Source of the DNA: Shimia sagamensis
GTDB lineage: Bacteria > Pseudomonadota > Alphaproteobacteria > Rhodobacterales > Rhodobacteraceae
DNA length: 64,000 nucleotides
Direction of reading: 5' to 3'
NCBI RefSeq assembly: GCF_900182745.1
Contig: NZ_FXTY01000006.1
Span: forward strand, 62,001-126,000
This document shows, piece by piece, positions 42,393 through 51,002 of this stretch. The notes under the pieces were generated by a model, which did no database searches, was not told where the DNA came from, and saw only the letters and a program-made list of their open reading frames with translations. Both the position numbers and the translations under genes were made by a program. The first letter of the stretch is position 1. Each line of letters starts with the position of its first letter.

Positions 42393-42880
42393 GGGAAAAT
42401 CTCCTTCAACCGGCGCTCATAGCGGTTTTTGATCTCGTCGCGCACCGCATCCGGATCGTCACAATCCAAACAGTGCACCAGTACACTGCTGCCATCCGCC
42501 GACAGCATTGCCGACACCGTGCCGGGCGTCATGGTGATGGTGCCTGCAAGAATGGTGATCGCTTCTGGTGACGTGACTTCCAGGGGCACACAGACCCATT
42601 TGGAATGAATGTCTTTGTTGCGTTTGAACAGGATAATCGCGGCCACCTGGAAATTGGCAACAACAATGTCCCACAACACAATCAGCACATATTCAAGGGC
42701 TTTGAAATGGTTCTGAATGTGCGGACGGCCCGGCCAATAAGGCGCGGTCAGGATTGGCACAATCACCCCAAAGATACCGCCCAGCAATACGTTGCCCACA
42801 GTCACTTTGTTCACCAGCATCAGCCAAATGATCAATAACGTGAAGCTAAACAGCGGATGTGGCAGAAGTTTCCGTCTCAT
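42389..42880 (-). CDS. mnhE: Na+/H+ antiporter subunit E
   Basis: 163-aa inner-membrane subunit. Two N-terminal hydrophobic segments (about 9-26, 28-45) are followed by a cytosolic domain. TPGTVSAMLSADGSSVLVHCLD is the conserved MnhE region. Overlaps mnhD upstream (ATGA) and mnhF downstream. Confidence 0.92.
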   Translation of the reverse strand: MRRKLLPHPLFSFTLLIIWLMLVNKVTVGNVLLGGIFGVIVPILTAPYWPGRPHIQNHFKALEYVLIVLWDIVVANFQVAAIILFKRNKDIHSKWVCVPLEVTSPEAITILAGTITMTPGTVSAMLSADGSSVLVHCLDCDDPDAVRDEIKNRYERRLKEIFP

Positions 42881-44409
42881 TTCAGATCCTCCCCATGTTG
42901 ACCAAGCACCGCATCAACATAGCCCGACACATCAAACAACTGCACAGACGCTTGCTCAAGGTATCCCATGACAGGTCCAGCAAACGCGGCCAAAAGCGCC
43001 AGCATGGTCAAAGAAGCTGTAACACCAACTAGTGCGTTTACGCCAATTGGCGACACCGTCTCAGATGCTTCGGCCTCTGCGTCCACCATGGCAGTGGATT
43101 TCCAAAACACAACGCTGCCGGCCCGCGCAAACCCCACGATAGTCACCAGAGAGCCGATCAGGATCGCGGCCCAAGCGGTGGCCATCCACGGCATGTCCCG
43201 CACACCATCCAGCACCAACAGCTTACCAAGGAACCCGCTCAGCGGCGGCATCCCTGTCACACCAATGGCTCCAACAAAGAAGAACGCCGCAAACAGACCA
43301 TTCTGATAGATCGGAGGCTGCGCGGTCAGCGCGTCACTGCCGCGTCGTGTCACAACCAAATCAGCCAACAGGAACAACGCCGCAGCGGCAAAGGTCGAGT
43401 GCAACAGATAATACAAGCCAACCGCGATGGCCTCTGGCGTGAAAGCTGCGACGGCCAGCAACAGCGTGCCCATTGAGCCAACAACCGCAAAGGCCAGCAT
43501 TGGCATCAGGCGACGTGCGCCAAGAACGCCAATTGCCCCCACCGCCACGGTGATCACCGACGCCGGCATCACCCAGCTTCCGATTAACCCATCCACTGCC
43601 GCCACATCTGGCCCAAACACCAGCGTGTAAAAGCGGATGATGGCATAGGCGCCAACTTTGGTCATGATCGCAAACAACGCAGCCACTGGGGCGGGCGCAT
43701 TGGCATAGGTCCCCGGCAACCAGAACTGCACCGGAAACAGCGCCGCCTTGATGGCAAACACCATCAACAACAACACCGCCGAGACCCGCAGAACACCCGC
43801 TTCCTCCACCGGCAGTTCCCGCACTTTCAGCGCCAGGTCAGCAAGGTTCAGGGTGCCCGTCGAGGCATAAAGCGCACCAAGGGCAAACAGGAACAGTGTG
43901 GAGCCCGCTAGGTTCATCACAACATATTGCAGCCCCGCCTTAAGCCGGACCTTGCCGCCGCCGTGGATCATCAGACCATAGGAAGCAATCAGCAACACTT
44001 CAAAGAACACAAACAGGTTGAAAGCGTCCCCGGTCAGAAACGCGCCGCAGACCCCCATCAGTTGGAACTGAAACAGCGCATGAAAATGTCGCCCGCGATT
44101 GTCCCATTCGGTGGCAATTGCATGCCAAAGCACAACCATTGCCAACATCGATGTCAGCAGCACCATCATTGCCGAGAGACGATCCAGAACCAGCACAATG
44201 CCAAATGGCGCGGGCCAGTCGCCAAGGTAGTAAACATGCGTTTGCCCATCGGCCACTATGGTCAGCAAACCAAGAGAAATCGCAGCCAGCATCACAGTGC
44301 CAGCCACTGATGCATAGCGTGCCAGCTTAATGTCGTGACGCATCACATAAGCAATCACCGGTGCCAGCAGCGCTGGCAGCACAACCGGGGCAATTATCCA
44401 GTGGTTCAT
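42877..44409 (-). CDS. mnhD: Na+/H+ antiporter subunit D (NuoN/MrpD type)
   Basis: 510-aa polytopic proton-translocating subunit homologous to complex I NuoL/M/N, about 14 transmembrane segments. It contains LTGDAFNLFVFFEVLLIASY with the conserved membrane glutamate, and KAALFPVQFWLPGTYANAPAPVAALFA with the conserved lysine. Overlaps mnhC and mnhE at both ends by ATGA. Confidence 0.95.
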   Translation of the reverse strand: MNHWIIAPVVLPALLAPVIAYVMRHDIKLARYASVAGTVMLAAISLGLLTIVADGQTHVYYLGDWPAPFGIVLVLDRLSAMMVLLTSMLAMVVLWHAIATEWDNRGRHFHALFQFQLMGVCGAFLTGDAFNLFVFFEVLLIASYGLMIHGGGKVRLKAGLQYVVMNLAGSTLFLFALGALYASTGTLNLADLALKVRELPVEEAGVLRVSAVLLLMVFAIKAALFPVQFWLPGTYANAPAPVAALFAIMTKVGAYAIIRFYTLVFGPDVAAVDGLIGSWVMPASVITVAVGAIGVLGARRLMPMLAFAVVGSMGTLLLAVAAFTPEAIAVGLYYLLHSTFAAAALFLLADLVVTRRGSDALTAQPPIYQNGLFAAFFFVGAIGVTGMPPLSGFLGKLLVLDGVRDMPWMATAWAAILIGSLVTIVGFARAGSVVFWKSTAMVDAEAEASETVSPIGVNALVGVTASLTMLALLAAFAGPVMGYLEQASVQLFDVSGYVDAVLGQHGEDLK

Positions 44410-44774
44410 ACGCCCTGCCCCTCTTCATTTTCGGCGGCATCTTCATCCGCGTCCGTCATGTTGATCTCGTCACTATCGGCCTCAAGGTAGGCACCCAGCG
44501 CAATCATCACCAATACGGCCGTCATGCCAAAGCTGATCACAATCGCGGTCAGTACCAAAGCCTGCGGCAACGGGTCAGAGTAGCTCACATCGGCATAATT
44601 GTTCAGGATCGGCGGTGCATTCACCGCCAAACGGCCGGTGGCAAACAGGAACACATTTACAGCGTAAGACAAGAGCGCCATTCCGAGGATCACAGGAAAG
44701 GCTCGCAGGCGCAGGATCAGGTAGATTCCACCCGCCGTCAGCACGCCAATGGCACTGGCAACAATCATCTCCAT
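44406..44774 (-). CDS. mnhC: Na+/H+ antiporter subunit C (NuoK type)
   Basis: 122-aa NuoK-like subunit with three transmembrane segments. ILGMALLSYAVNVFLFATGRL and DPLPQALVLTAIVISFGMTAVLVMIAL are typical, the latter carrying the conserved DPLPQALVLTAIVI motif. Acidic C-terminal tail. It follows the MrpA gene by one base. Confidence 0.94.
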   Translation of the reverse strand: MEMIVASAIGVLTAGGIYLILRLRAFPVILGMALLSYAVNVFLFATGRLAVNAPPILNNYADVSYSDPLPQALVLTAIVISFGMTAVLVMIALGAYLEADSDEINMTDADEDAAENEEGQGV

Positions 44775-44775
44775 G

Positions 44776-47643
44776 TCATTGGCCCTCCTTCTGTTCTTGC
44801 TCGTCTGCGCTGTCCTCGGATGGGTCGTGATCCATCGGCGTCACGTTGATGGTTTCGCCTGCAAACCGCGCAATCCGCGACAGGCTGTACAGCATCAGCA
44901 TCACCGCTCCCAAGACCGCCAAAAACACACCCAGATCAAAGGCCATCGCCGTGGCCCATTCAAACTCTTCGATTGGGGGGAAATGCAGATAACCGTAGGC
45001 GCTGGTCAAAAACGGCTTGCCCGCCAGCCACGCGCCCACACCGGTCAGACCGGCAATAATCACGCCCCAGCCAATCATCGAGTGATACTCGATCCTCTGC
45101 CGCAGCTGCGCCCAGGCAAAACCAGAGGCCATATACTGCATCAACAGAGCGATAGAGATCACCAATCCGGCGACAAAGCCACCACCGGGCTGGTTGTGCC
45201 CCCGCAAGAAGATGTAGATGCCCACCATGATGGCAATTGGCAGCATGGCGCGGGTTGCCACCACCATCATCAGCGGGTGACGATCCCGCGACCGATCCGG
45301 CGAAAACGCCCGATCGCGCAGCCGTTTGGCCGCCGGGCCACGCAACAGCGCATCCATCAGCGCAAAGATTGTCAAACCAGCGATGCCCAGCACAATAATC
45401 TCGCCGTAGGTGTCGTAGCCGCGAAAGTCGACCAAGATCACGTTCACCACATTGGTGCCACCGCCGCCCTTGTAGGAATTGGCAAGGTGATAGGCCGAAA
45501 TACTGTCCACGTCGCGTGTCAGGAATGCCATTGCCAAAGCGGCCACCGCGCCGCCACCGGCAATCGCCACCACCGCATCACGCAAGCGCTTGCCGTTGCT
45601 GCTTTCCGCCGGTGTGTCTTTTGGCAAAAAGTAGAGCGCCAACAGCAGCAGCATGATGGTCACAGTCTCAACCGAAATCTGGGTCAGCGCCAGATCCGGT
45701 GCGGAGAGATACACAAACCCGCCTGAGATCACGAGACCAATGATCGAGATAAAGATCAACGACCGGAACCGCTTGCGATGCTGGCTCACCACCAGCCAGG
45801 TTGCCGCCACCAACGACAGCCAACCAACCCAAATCAACGGCGGAACTGGCAGTAGCTCACGCGTCGGCGCCGCCATGCCACTGGTAAAGTACGCATGGGC
45901 ACCAACCGCAATAGAGGCCACAACCAGAAGCGCCAGATAGCGGCTCATCACCCCGTTGTGTGTGCCCTGCGCAATGGCCTTGGCCGTTGCAACACAGCGC
46001 TCCATGACGGCGTCAAAAATCGCTTTGGCCTCTGGCCTCGGCAGACGCGCCCAAATCGCATCCAGCTTGCCATGCAGCACCAACAAGACGCCACCAACCG
46101 CAAAGGCAACCACCGACATCCACAGCGCGGGGGTCACCCCATGCCACAGCTTCAAATGCGGATGTGTATCCAGTCCGGTTACAGCATTGGCAGCAACAGT
46201 GACCAACGGCTCTGCGAGGAACGGCATTGCACCAATCAAAACCACCAGAACGGTCAACAACGCCGGCGCGGCATAGAGCCCAAATGGCGGATCATGTGGC
46301 GTCGACGGGTAGTCATCCCGCACCGGTCCCCCAAACACATGGAAAATGAACCGGAACGAATACGCCACCGAGAAACAAGCGCCAAGAGTTGCCAGAACCG
46401 GCACAATCCACGGGTTGTTGTACCACACTGTGTGGGCCGCTTCTTCAAGCATCATCTCTTTGGAGATAAAGCCATTAAGTGGAATGGTCCCCGCCATCGA
46501 CAGGGCAGTGATTGTGCCAATAATCGCCGTGATCGGCATCAGTTTGGCCAGACCACCCAGCCGTTTGACGTCGCGTGTATGGGCCTCGTGATCGACTATA
46601 CCTGCGGTCATAAACAGCGCCGCTTTGAAAGTCAGGTGGTTGATGATGTGAAACACCGCCGCGATCACCGCTGCCTTGGTGCCAAAGCCCAGAAGCATGG
46701 TCAGCAGACCCAAGTGGCTGACAGTGGAGAACGCCAAGAGCGCTTTCAGGTCATCCTTGAACAATGCAATCACGGCCCCAAGAACCATGGTGATCAACCC
46801 AGTGGTCGCCACAATGTAAAACCACGGTTCAGTGCCTGCCAAAACCGGCCACATGCGGGCCATCAGGAAGATACCCGCCTTCACCATGGTGGCCGAATGC
46901 AGATACGCGGAAACCGGCGTTGGGGCTGCCATGGCATGGGGCAGCCAGAAGTGGAACGGGAATTGGGCAGATTTAGTAAACGCCCCAATCAGGATCAGGA
47001 TCAACGCAGGCATGTACCATTCGCTGGCTTTGATCAGCTCGCCCTGTGCCAGAATATCAGTCAGATTATAGCTGCCCACGATATTGCCAAGGATCAGCAT
47101 ACCACCAATCATCGCCAAGCCACCGGCACCAGTCACGGTCAGCGCCATGCGCGCGCCTTGGCGGCCTTCCGGCAAGTGTTTCCAATAGCCGATAAGCAGG
47201 AAAGATGACAGGCTAGTCAATTCCCAAAAAATCAACAAAAGCAGGATGTTGTCAGACAAAACGATACCCAACATCGCCCCTTGGAACAGCAGCAGATAGG
47301 TATAAAATTGGCCCATCGGGTCATCGCTGGACAGGTAGAACCGCGCATACAGGATAATCAACAGGCCCACACCAAGGATCATGCCTGCAAACAACAGCCC
47401 TAGGCCATCCAGAAAGAAGCTGGCCGAAAGGCCAAGCTGCGGCAGCCATTCAATGGTGGTGCTGACAACCTCGCCGCGCATCACTGCAGGCACCTGGGTG
47501 CCTAATAAAATCAATGCCAGAATAGTCGGGACAGCGGTGAAGGATGCACAGGCATTGCGCCCGGCACGGATCATGATCCCCGGCACCAATGCGCCGAGAA
47601 AAGGTAAAATGGCAACTAAGGCCAGAATACTGCCGTCATTCAT
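44776..47643 (-). CDS. mnhA: Na+/H+ antiporter subunit A with fused subunit B domain
   Basis: 955-aa polytopic subunit, first gene of the operon. The N-terminal NuoL-like part (about 1-500) has LIFWELTSLSSFLLIGYW and SAQFPFHFWLPHAMAAPTPVSAYLHSATMVKAG. A MrpA-specific middle region follows, then a MnhB-like C-terminal domain (about 800-940) with PIAIMVGIYIFLRGHNQPGGGF and an acidic tail (DHDPSEDSADEQEQKEGQ). Because B is fused, there is no separate mnhB, giving the operon order A(B)-C-D-E-F-G. Works in Na+ and pH homeostasis, consistent with a marine cell. Confidence 0.95.
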   Translation of the reverse strand: MNDGSILALVAILPFLGALVPGIMIRAGRNACASFTAVPTILALILLGTQVPAVMRGEVVSTTIEWLPQLGLSASFFLDGLGLLFAGMILGVGLLIILYARFYLSSDDPMGQFYTYLLLFQGAMLGIVLSDNILLLLIFWELTSLSSFLLIGYWKHLPEGRQGARMALTVTGAGGLAMIGGMLILGNIVGSYNLTDILAQGELIKASEWYMPALILILIGAFTKSAQFPFHFWLPHAMAAPTPVSAYLHSATMVKAGIFLMARMWPVLAGTEPWFYIVATTGLITMVLGAVIALFKDDLKALLAFSTVSHLGLLTMLLGFGTKAAVIAAVFHIINHLTFKAALFMTAGIVDHEAHTRDVKRLGGLAKLMPITAIIGTITALSMAGTIPLNGFISKEMMLEEAAHTVWYNNPWIVPVLATLGACFSVAYSFRFIFHVFGGPVRDDYPSTPHDPPFGLYAAPALLTVLVVLIGAMPFLAEPLVTVAANAVTGLDTHPHLKLWHGVTPALWMSVVAFAVGGVLLVLHGKLDAIWARLPRPEAKAIFDAVMERCVATAKAIAQGTHNGVMSRYLALLVVASIAVGAHAYFTSGMAAPTRELLPVPPLIWVGWLSLVAATWLVVSQHRKRFRSLIFISIIGLVISGGFVYLSAPDLALTQISVETVTIMLLLLALYFLPKDTPAESSNGKRLRDAVVAIAGGGAVAALAMAFLTRDVDSISAYHLANSYKGGGGTNVVNVILVDFRGYDTYGEIIVLGIAGLTIFALMDALLRGPAAKRLRDRAFSPDRSRDRHPLMMVVATRAMLPIAIMVGIYIFLRGHNQPGGGFVAGLVISIALLMQYMASGFAWAQLRQRIEYHSMIGWGVIIAGLTGVGAWLAGKPFLTSAYGYLHFPPIEEFEWATAMAFDLGVFLAVLGAVMLMLYSLSRIARFAGETINVTPMDHDPSEDSADEQEQKEGQ

Positions 47644-47772
47644 CGGCGCCCTCCTGTTCGTTGACCCAGAGTGATAAGCATCCGACCACCCTAAAACAAC
47701 CGGCGCCTACCCAAAAGGCGGTAGAAAAACTCCGTGTTTCTCGCGGTTTGTGCGAAGATGCCGCAGGTCGGG

Positions 47773-49710
47773 CTAGAATTGCTCCGCCAGCTGCTGCAGC
47801 CCGGGGTCATCCGGATTATAAGCCAAGGCCTGCCGCATACGTTTCTGCGCCGCACGTGCCCCCTCAACCTGGGCTGTCATTCGGATCAAACTGCTCCAGG
47901 CCTGCGGGTTTTGCGGGTTGAGCCGCACCGCCTCAGACAAAGCCGCAATGGCAGACGGCAAATTGCCCGACACCATAGAATAGCCCGCCACCTGCAAATG
48001 TGCCTCAGCAAAATCCATCTGGTTCTGCACCACCATGCCAAACTCCCGGTAGGCTTGCCCAAGCGCCGCGCGCAACCTGTCAGGTAACCGATCTGGCCGC
48101 TGACTCATAATCGCCCGCGCCGCCGCGAGCCGCACCGCGCGCACCTCATCGTTCAGCCCTTGCAACAGATATGGCGCCGTTGCTACCACAGCCCGCGCGC
48201 GCAGCGCATTCAGCGCACCAACTCGAATTTGCGGATCTTCGTTTTCCAAAAACGCACCCAGCTCTTTCAAATCCAAGGAGGTCGCCCCCGGCCCCAACAG
48301 CCAAAGCGCCGTCGCGCGCACCAAATTGGATTGTGTGTTATCTTGAGCCAATCCCAACAGATCGCCAGCCGCCGCACGTGGATTTGCCCGCCCCTTGGCC
48401 AACACCTCACCATAGTGCGGCTCCTGCCAACGCCCTTCGGGGAACCACTCCTGCACTTTGCCCGCCGCCCAAGCGTTGCTCTGATCATCATGACAAGTGA
48501 TACAGGCATTCGGGCTGTCCAGCGTGTCGCTCAGATCGGGGCGTGGCACCCGAAAGCTGTGATCACGCCGCGGGTCTGTGCCCATATACACCTTGTCCAC
48601 CATGTGGCAGCTCACACATTGCGCCGCATCCGTTCCTTCGGGATGGTTGGTATGCGCGACATCCTCATAGTCCGCCAACCGCAGACTTTCGAACTCCGTG
48701 TTGCCCGCAAGCGAATGGCATTGCGTGCAAACCGCGTTGCCTTCCGCGACAACCTCCGCTGAATGCGGTTCATGGCAATTGGCGCAAGTCACACCCTTCT
48801 GAGACATCTTGGATTGCAAGAATGACCCGTAGACGTAAACCTCATCCAAAATTTGCCCGTCGGCGTGGTACAAACCGGGCCGCAGCATCGCGAGGTTGTA
48901 ATTGTCTGCAAAGGCCGCACCGGGCAGTGGATTGCCGTTGCCAAACCCTTCGCGTCGGGAATGACACCCCGCACATTGCTCCATTGCCTCTGTCGGCTCT
49001 GACATCGTCGCTGTGAATCCCCAGTCATCCAACGCCACCGCAAAAGGCTCCGGCTTGGCTCCCTCAACAAGTGTCAAATGCGCGGCGCCTGGACCGTGGC
49101 AGGCCTCACAACCCACGCCAATCTCAACTTGCGTGCTCGCGTAGCGCCGTGTCTGGAAATCGTAGCTCTTCTCAAACCCCGTCGCGTGGCACTCCGCGCA
49201 GCGGCTGTTCCAGTTTTTATACACGCCCGTCCAATGAAACGCGTCCTCTGGTGGCAAGTCCTGATCAGGATAAAGGTGATACCACTCCCGCTGCGCCACA
49301 TCCCAAACCACATCAAAGCTCTGCAGCCGGCCTTTGCCGGTCGACAGGATCGGGTGCTCCAACGGATGCACCCCACCAACTGAATGCATGTCATAACGCG
49401 CCTCAACGCCATCCTTCTCGCGCACCGTCACAACATAAGAATCGCCATCCCTGTCAAAGGTCGCGCGCATGCCGTCATGCTCAAAACTCTCGCCCTCAAA
49501 CGCCCCGACAAAACTGTCGTCCCCAGGCATTCGCCAAGCCTCGCCATGGTGCGAGGTCTTCCACGCATCATAGGCTTCCGTATGACAATCCTTACAGGCC
49601 TCTGACCCCACATAGTCCGGCACATCTACGCCATGCGGCGTCTGCGCAAATCCAGCAGTGCCCAGCATCAAGCACGCCAGCGCCATGCCGAAAAAAATCT
49701 TCAAAGTCAT
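47773..49710 (-). CDS. periplasmic octaheme cytochrome c with HEAT/TPR-like C-terminus
   Basis: 645-aa exported cytochrome. Signal peptide about 1-22. Eight CxxCH haem sites start near residues 39, 171, 201, 246, 309, 328, 365 and 403 (CKDCH, CAECH, CEACH, CAGCH, CANCH, CTQCH, CVSCH, CITCH). The spacing and the PDYVGSEACKDCH start fit the cytochrome c554/multihaem family. After about 420 the chain changes to helical repeats: HEAT-like units (RVGALNALRARAVV, VRAVRLAAARAIM) and a terminal TPR (GNLPSAIAALSEAVRLNPQNPQAWSSL). So it joins electron transfer to a protein-binding scaffold. Last gene of the Bat/MoxR operon, 11 bases after batD. Redox partner and substrate unknown. Confidence 0.9.
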   Translation of the reverse strand: MTLKIFFGMALACLMLGTAGFAQTPHGVDVPDYVGSEACKDCHTEAYDAWKTSHHGEAWRMPGDDSFVGAFEGESFEHDGMRATFDRDGDSYVVTVREKDGVEARYDMHSVGGVHPLEHPILSTGKGRLQSFDVVWDVAQREWYHLYPDQDLPPEDAFHWTGVYKNWNSRCAECHATGFEKSYDFQTRRYASTQVEIGVGCEACHGPGAAHLTLVEGAKPEPFAVALDDWGFTATMSEPTEAMEQCAGCHSRREGFGNGNPLPGAAFADNYNLAMLRPGLYHADGQILDEVYVYGSFLQSKMSQKGVTCANCHEPHSAEVVAEGNAVCTQCHSLAGNTEFESLRLADYEDVAHTNHPEGTDAAQCVSCHMVDKVYMGTDPRRDHSFRVPRPDLSDTLDSPNACITCHDDQSNAWAAGKVQEWFPEGRWQEPHYGEVLAKGRANPRAAAGDLLGLAQDNTQSNLVRATALWLLGPGATSLDLKELGAFLENEDPQIRVGALNALRARAVVATAPYLLQGLNDEVRAVRLAAARAIMSQRPDRLPDRLRAALGQAYREFGMVVQNQMDFAEAHLQVAGYSMVSGNLPSAIAALSEAVRLNPQNPQAWSSLIRMTAQVEGARAAQKRMRQALAYNPDDPGLQQLAEQF

Positions 49711-49721
49711 AAACGTGTCTT

Positions 49722-51002
49722 TCAGTTCTGATGCCTGGAGACCGGATTGAGCGGTGGCAAATCCGGCGCCTTCGTGTCGCGACGATAGCGGGTTTCGCGG
49801 TGTTTTCTATGGCAGAGTTTTTTGAGACGATCCCAAGCCTGCGTTTCTTCAGGTGCACTGCCGTTACCAAACCGCGCCGCGCCAATTTGTAGGAATGCTT
49901 GCGCGACAGCGTCCTCGGTCTCCCGCCCTGCAAGCGGCACTTTCTGCGACCATTGCAAATAGGTTTGTTTTGCCGGGCTCAAATCCCGTTTTTGCAGAGC
50001 CTTTTTCAGCAAACCGTAGGTGTAGCCTGCACTCTGCAGCCGCCGATCCTGCGCTTTCTCCCAAGACCGATGCAATACCGGTACACCCCAGCGCACAAAT
50101 CCCGCGCCAACAAGCAATAGCCCCACCAAGGCCGCCCCCCATCGCGCCACCTTCGCGGCCTCTAACGGCTCCGCGCTTGGCGCCAACGCCTGCGCATCCG
50201 CCTGCACGTCAATTGCCTCAGTGGTGGCTTCTTCCACCTTGCCCGTTTTCAGATTGAACCACTGGACACGCACCTCAGGCAACGCGCCTTCCACGCCACC
50301 CTCCACCACGTAGACAGTCTTTTCCAAACGCGAGCCACTAACCACCCCGCGGTTTTCCGTCTCTTCCACCGCCGGACTTTCCGGATATGCCCGCAGCCCG
50401 GCAAGCCCTTCTTCCGGCGTCACAGATGGCAAAAACATCGGCGACACGCCTTCGATCTTCACTTCAAGGACCCGCGAAAAACTTGCGCCCGCGTCCAGAC
50501 CTGTGGTTTCCCCCTCAACAGTCTGCATCAAAGTCAACTTTTCCGCCGCCACAAACGGGTCAAGTCCCTCAGCCCCCTCCGGCACAACACCCGTCACTGT
50601 CTGCGACGGCACCGGCAATGTTGCTTCCAGCACATCGCTGCCCTCAAGCGCCCGATAGCGCACCGTCACTTCGCCCGCCGGGATCTCAAACGTGCCCGGC
50701 ACCACGGGTGTAATCTGATAGCGCCGAGAAATTCCCGACCAGGTCTCGCCACCAATGCTCTTGCTGGTGGGTGAACTCGCCTTTGATGGCAACCGAACCA
50801 TCAGGTTGGGTGTTTCAAAATCCGGCCACATAGGTGGGTCCGGCATGAAAGTTGGAACCAAGACCGTCAACCTAAGCGTCAAAGGTTGCCCTGGCACCGT
50901 CTCATTTTCTTCGAACGTCACATCAAGCTTTGGCACACTATCCTGCGCCCAAAGCGCGACCGAACTGCAAATCCACACGACGCAAACCACGAACCACCTC
51001 AT
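49722..51002 (-). CDS. BatD-like protein
   Basis: 426-aa membrane-anchored protein. Signal peptide about 1-20. A large periplasmic beta-sandwich part (about 25-280) contains LDVTFEENETVPGQPLTLRLTVLVP, GTFEIPAGEVTVRYR and SPMFLPSVTPEEGLAGLRAYPE. One transmembrane helix lies near 300-320 (WGAALVGLLLVGAGFVRWG), with a cytosolic helical tail. This matches the BatD (oxygen-tolerance) layout. It overlaps the VWA/TPR gene as ATGA. In Bacteroides BatABD proteins contribute to aerotolerance; here the role is open. Confidence 0.85.
   Translation of the reverse strand: MRWFVVCVVWICSSVALWAQDSVPKLDVTFEENETVPGQPLTLRLTVLVPTFMPDPPMWPDFETPNLMVRLPSKASSPTSKSIGGETWSGISRRYQITPVVPGTFEIPAGEVTVRYRALEGSDVLEATLPVPSQTVTGVVPEGAEGLDPFVAAEKLTLMQTVEGETTGLDAGASFSRVLEVKIEGVSPMFLPSVTPEEGLAGLRAYPESPAVEETENRGVVSGSRLEKTVYVVEGGVEGALPEVRVQWFNLKTGKVEEATTEAIDVQADAQALAPSAEPLEAAKVARWGAALVGLLLVGAGFVRWGVPVLHRSWEKAQDRRLQSAGYTYGLLKKALQKRDLSPAKQTYLQWSQKVPLAGRETEDAVAQAFLQIGAARFGNGSAPEETQAWDRLKKLCHRKHRETRYRRDTKAPDLPPLNPVSRHQN

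Noticed and set aside
45895-47208. 437-codon rightward ORF over the MrpA gene
   Set aside because: Antisense to a fully conserved membrane protein; rich in Gln/His/Arg as expected for the complement of hydrophobic codons.
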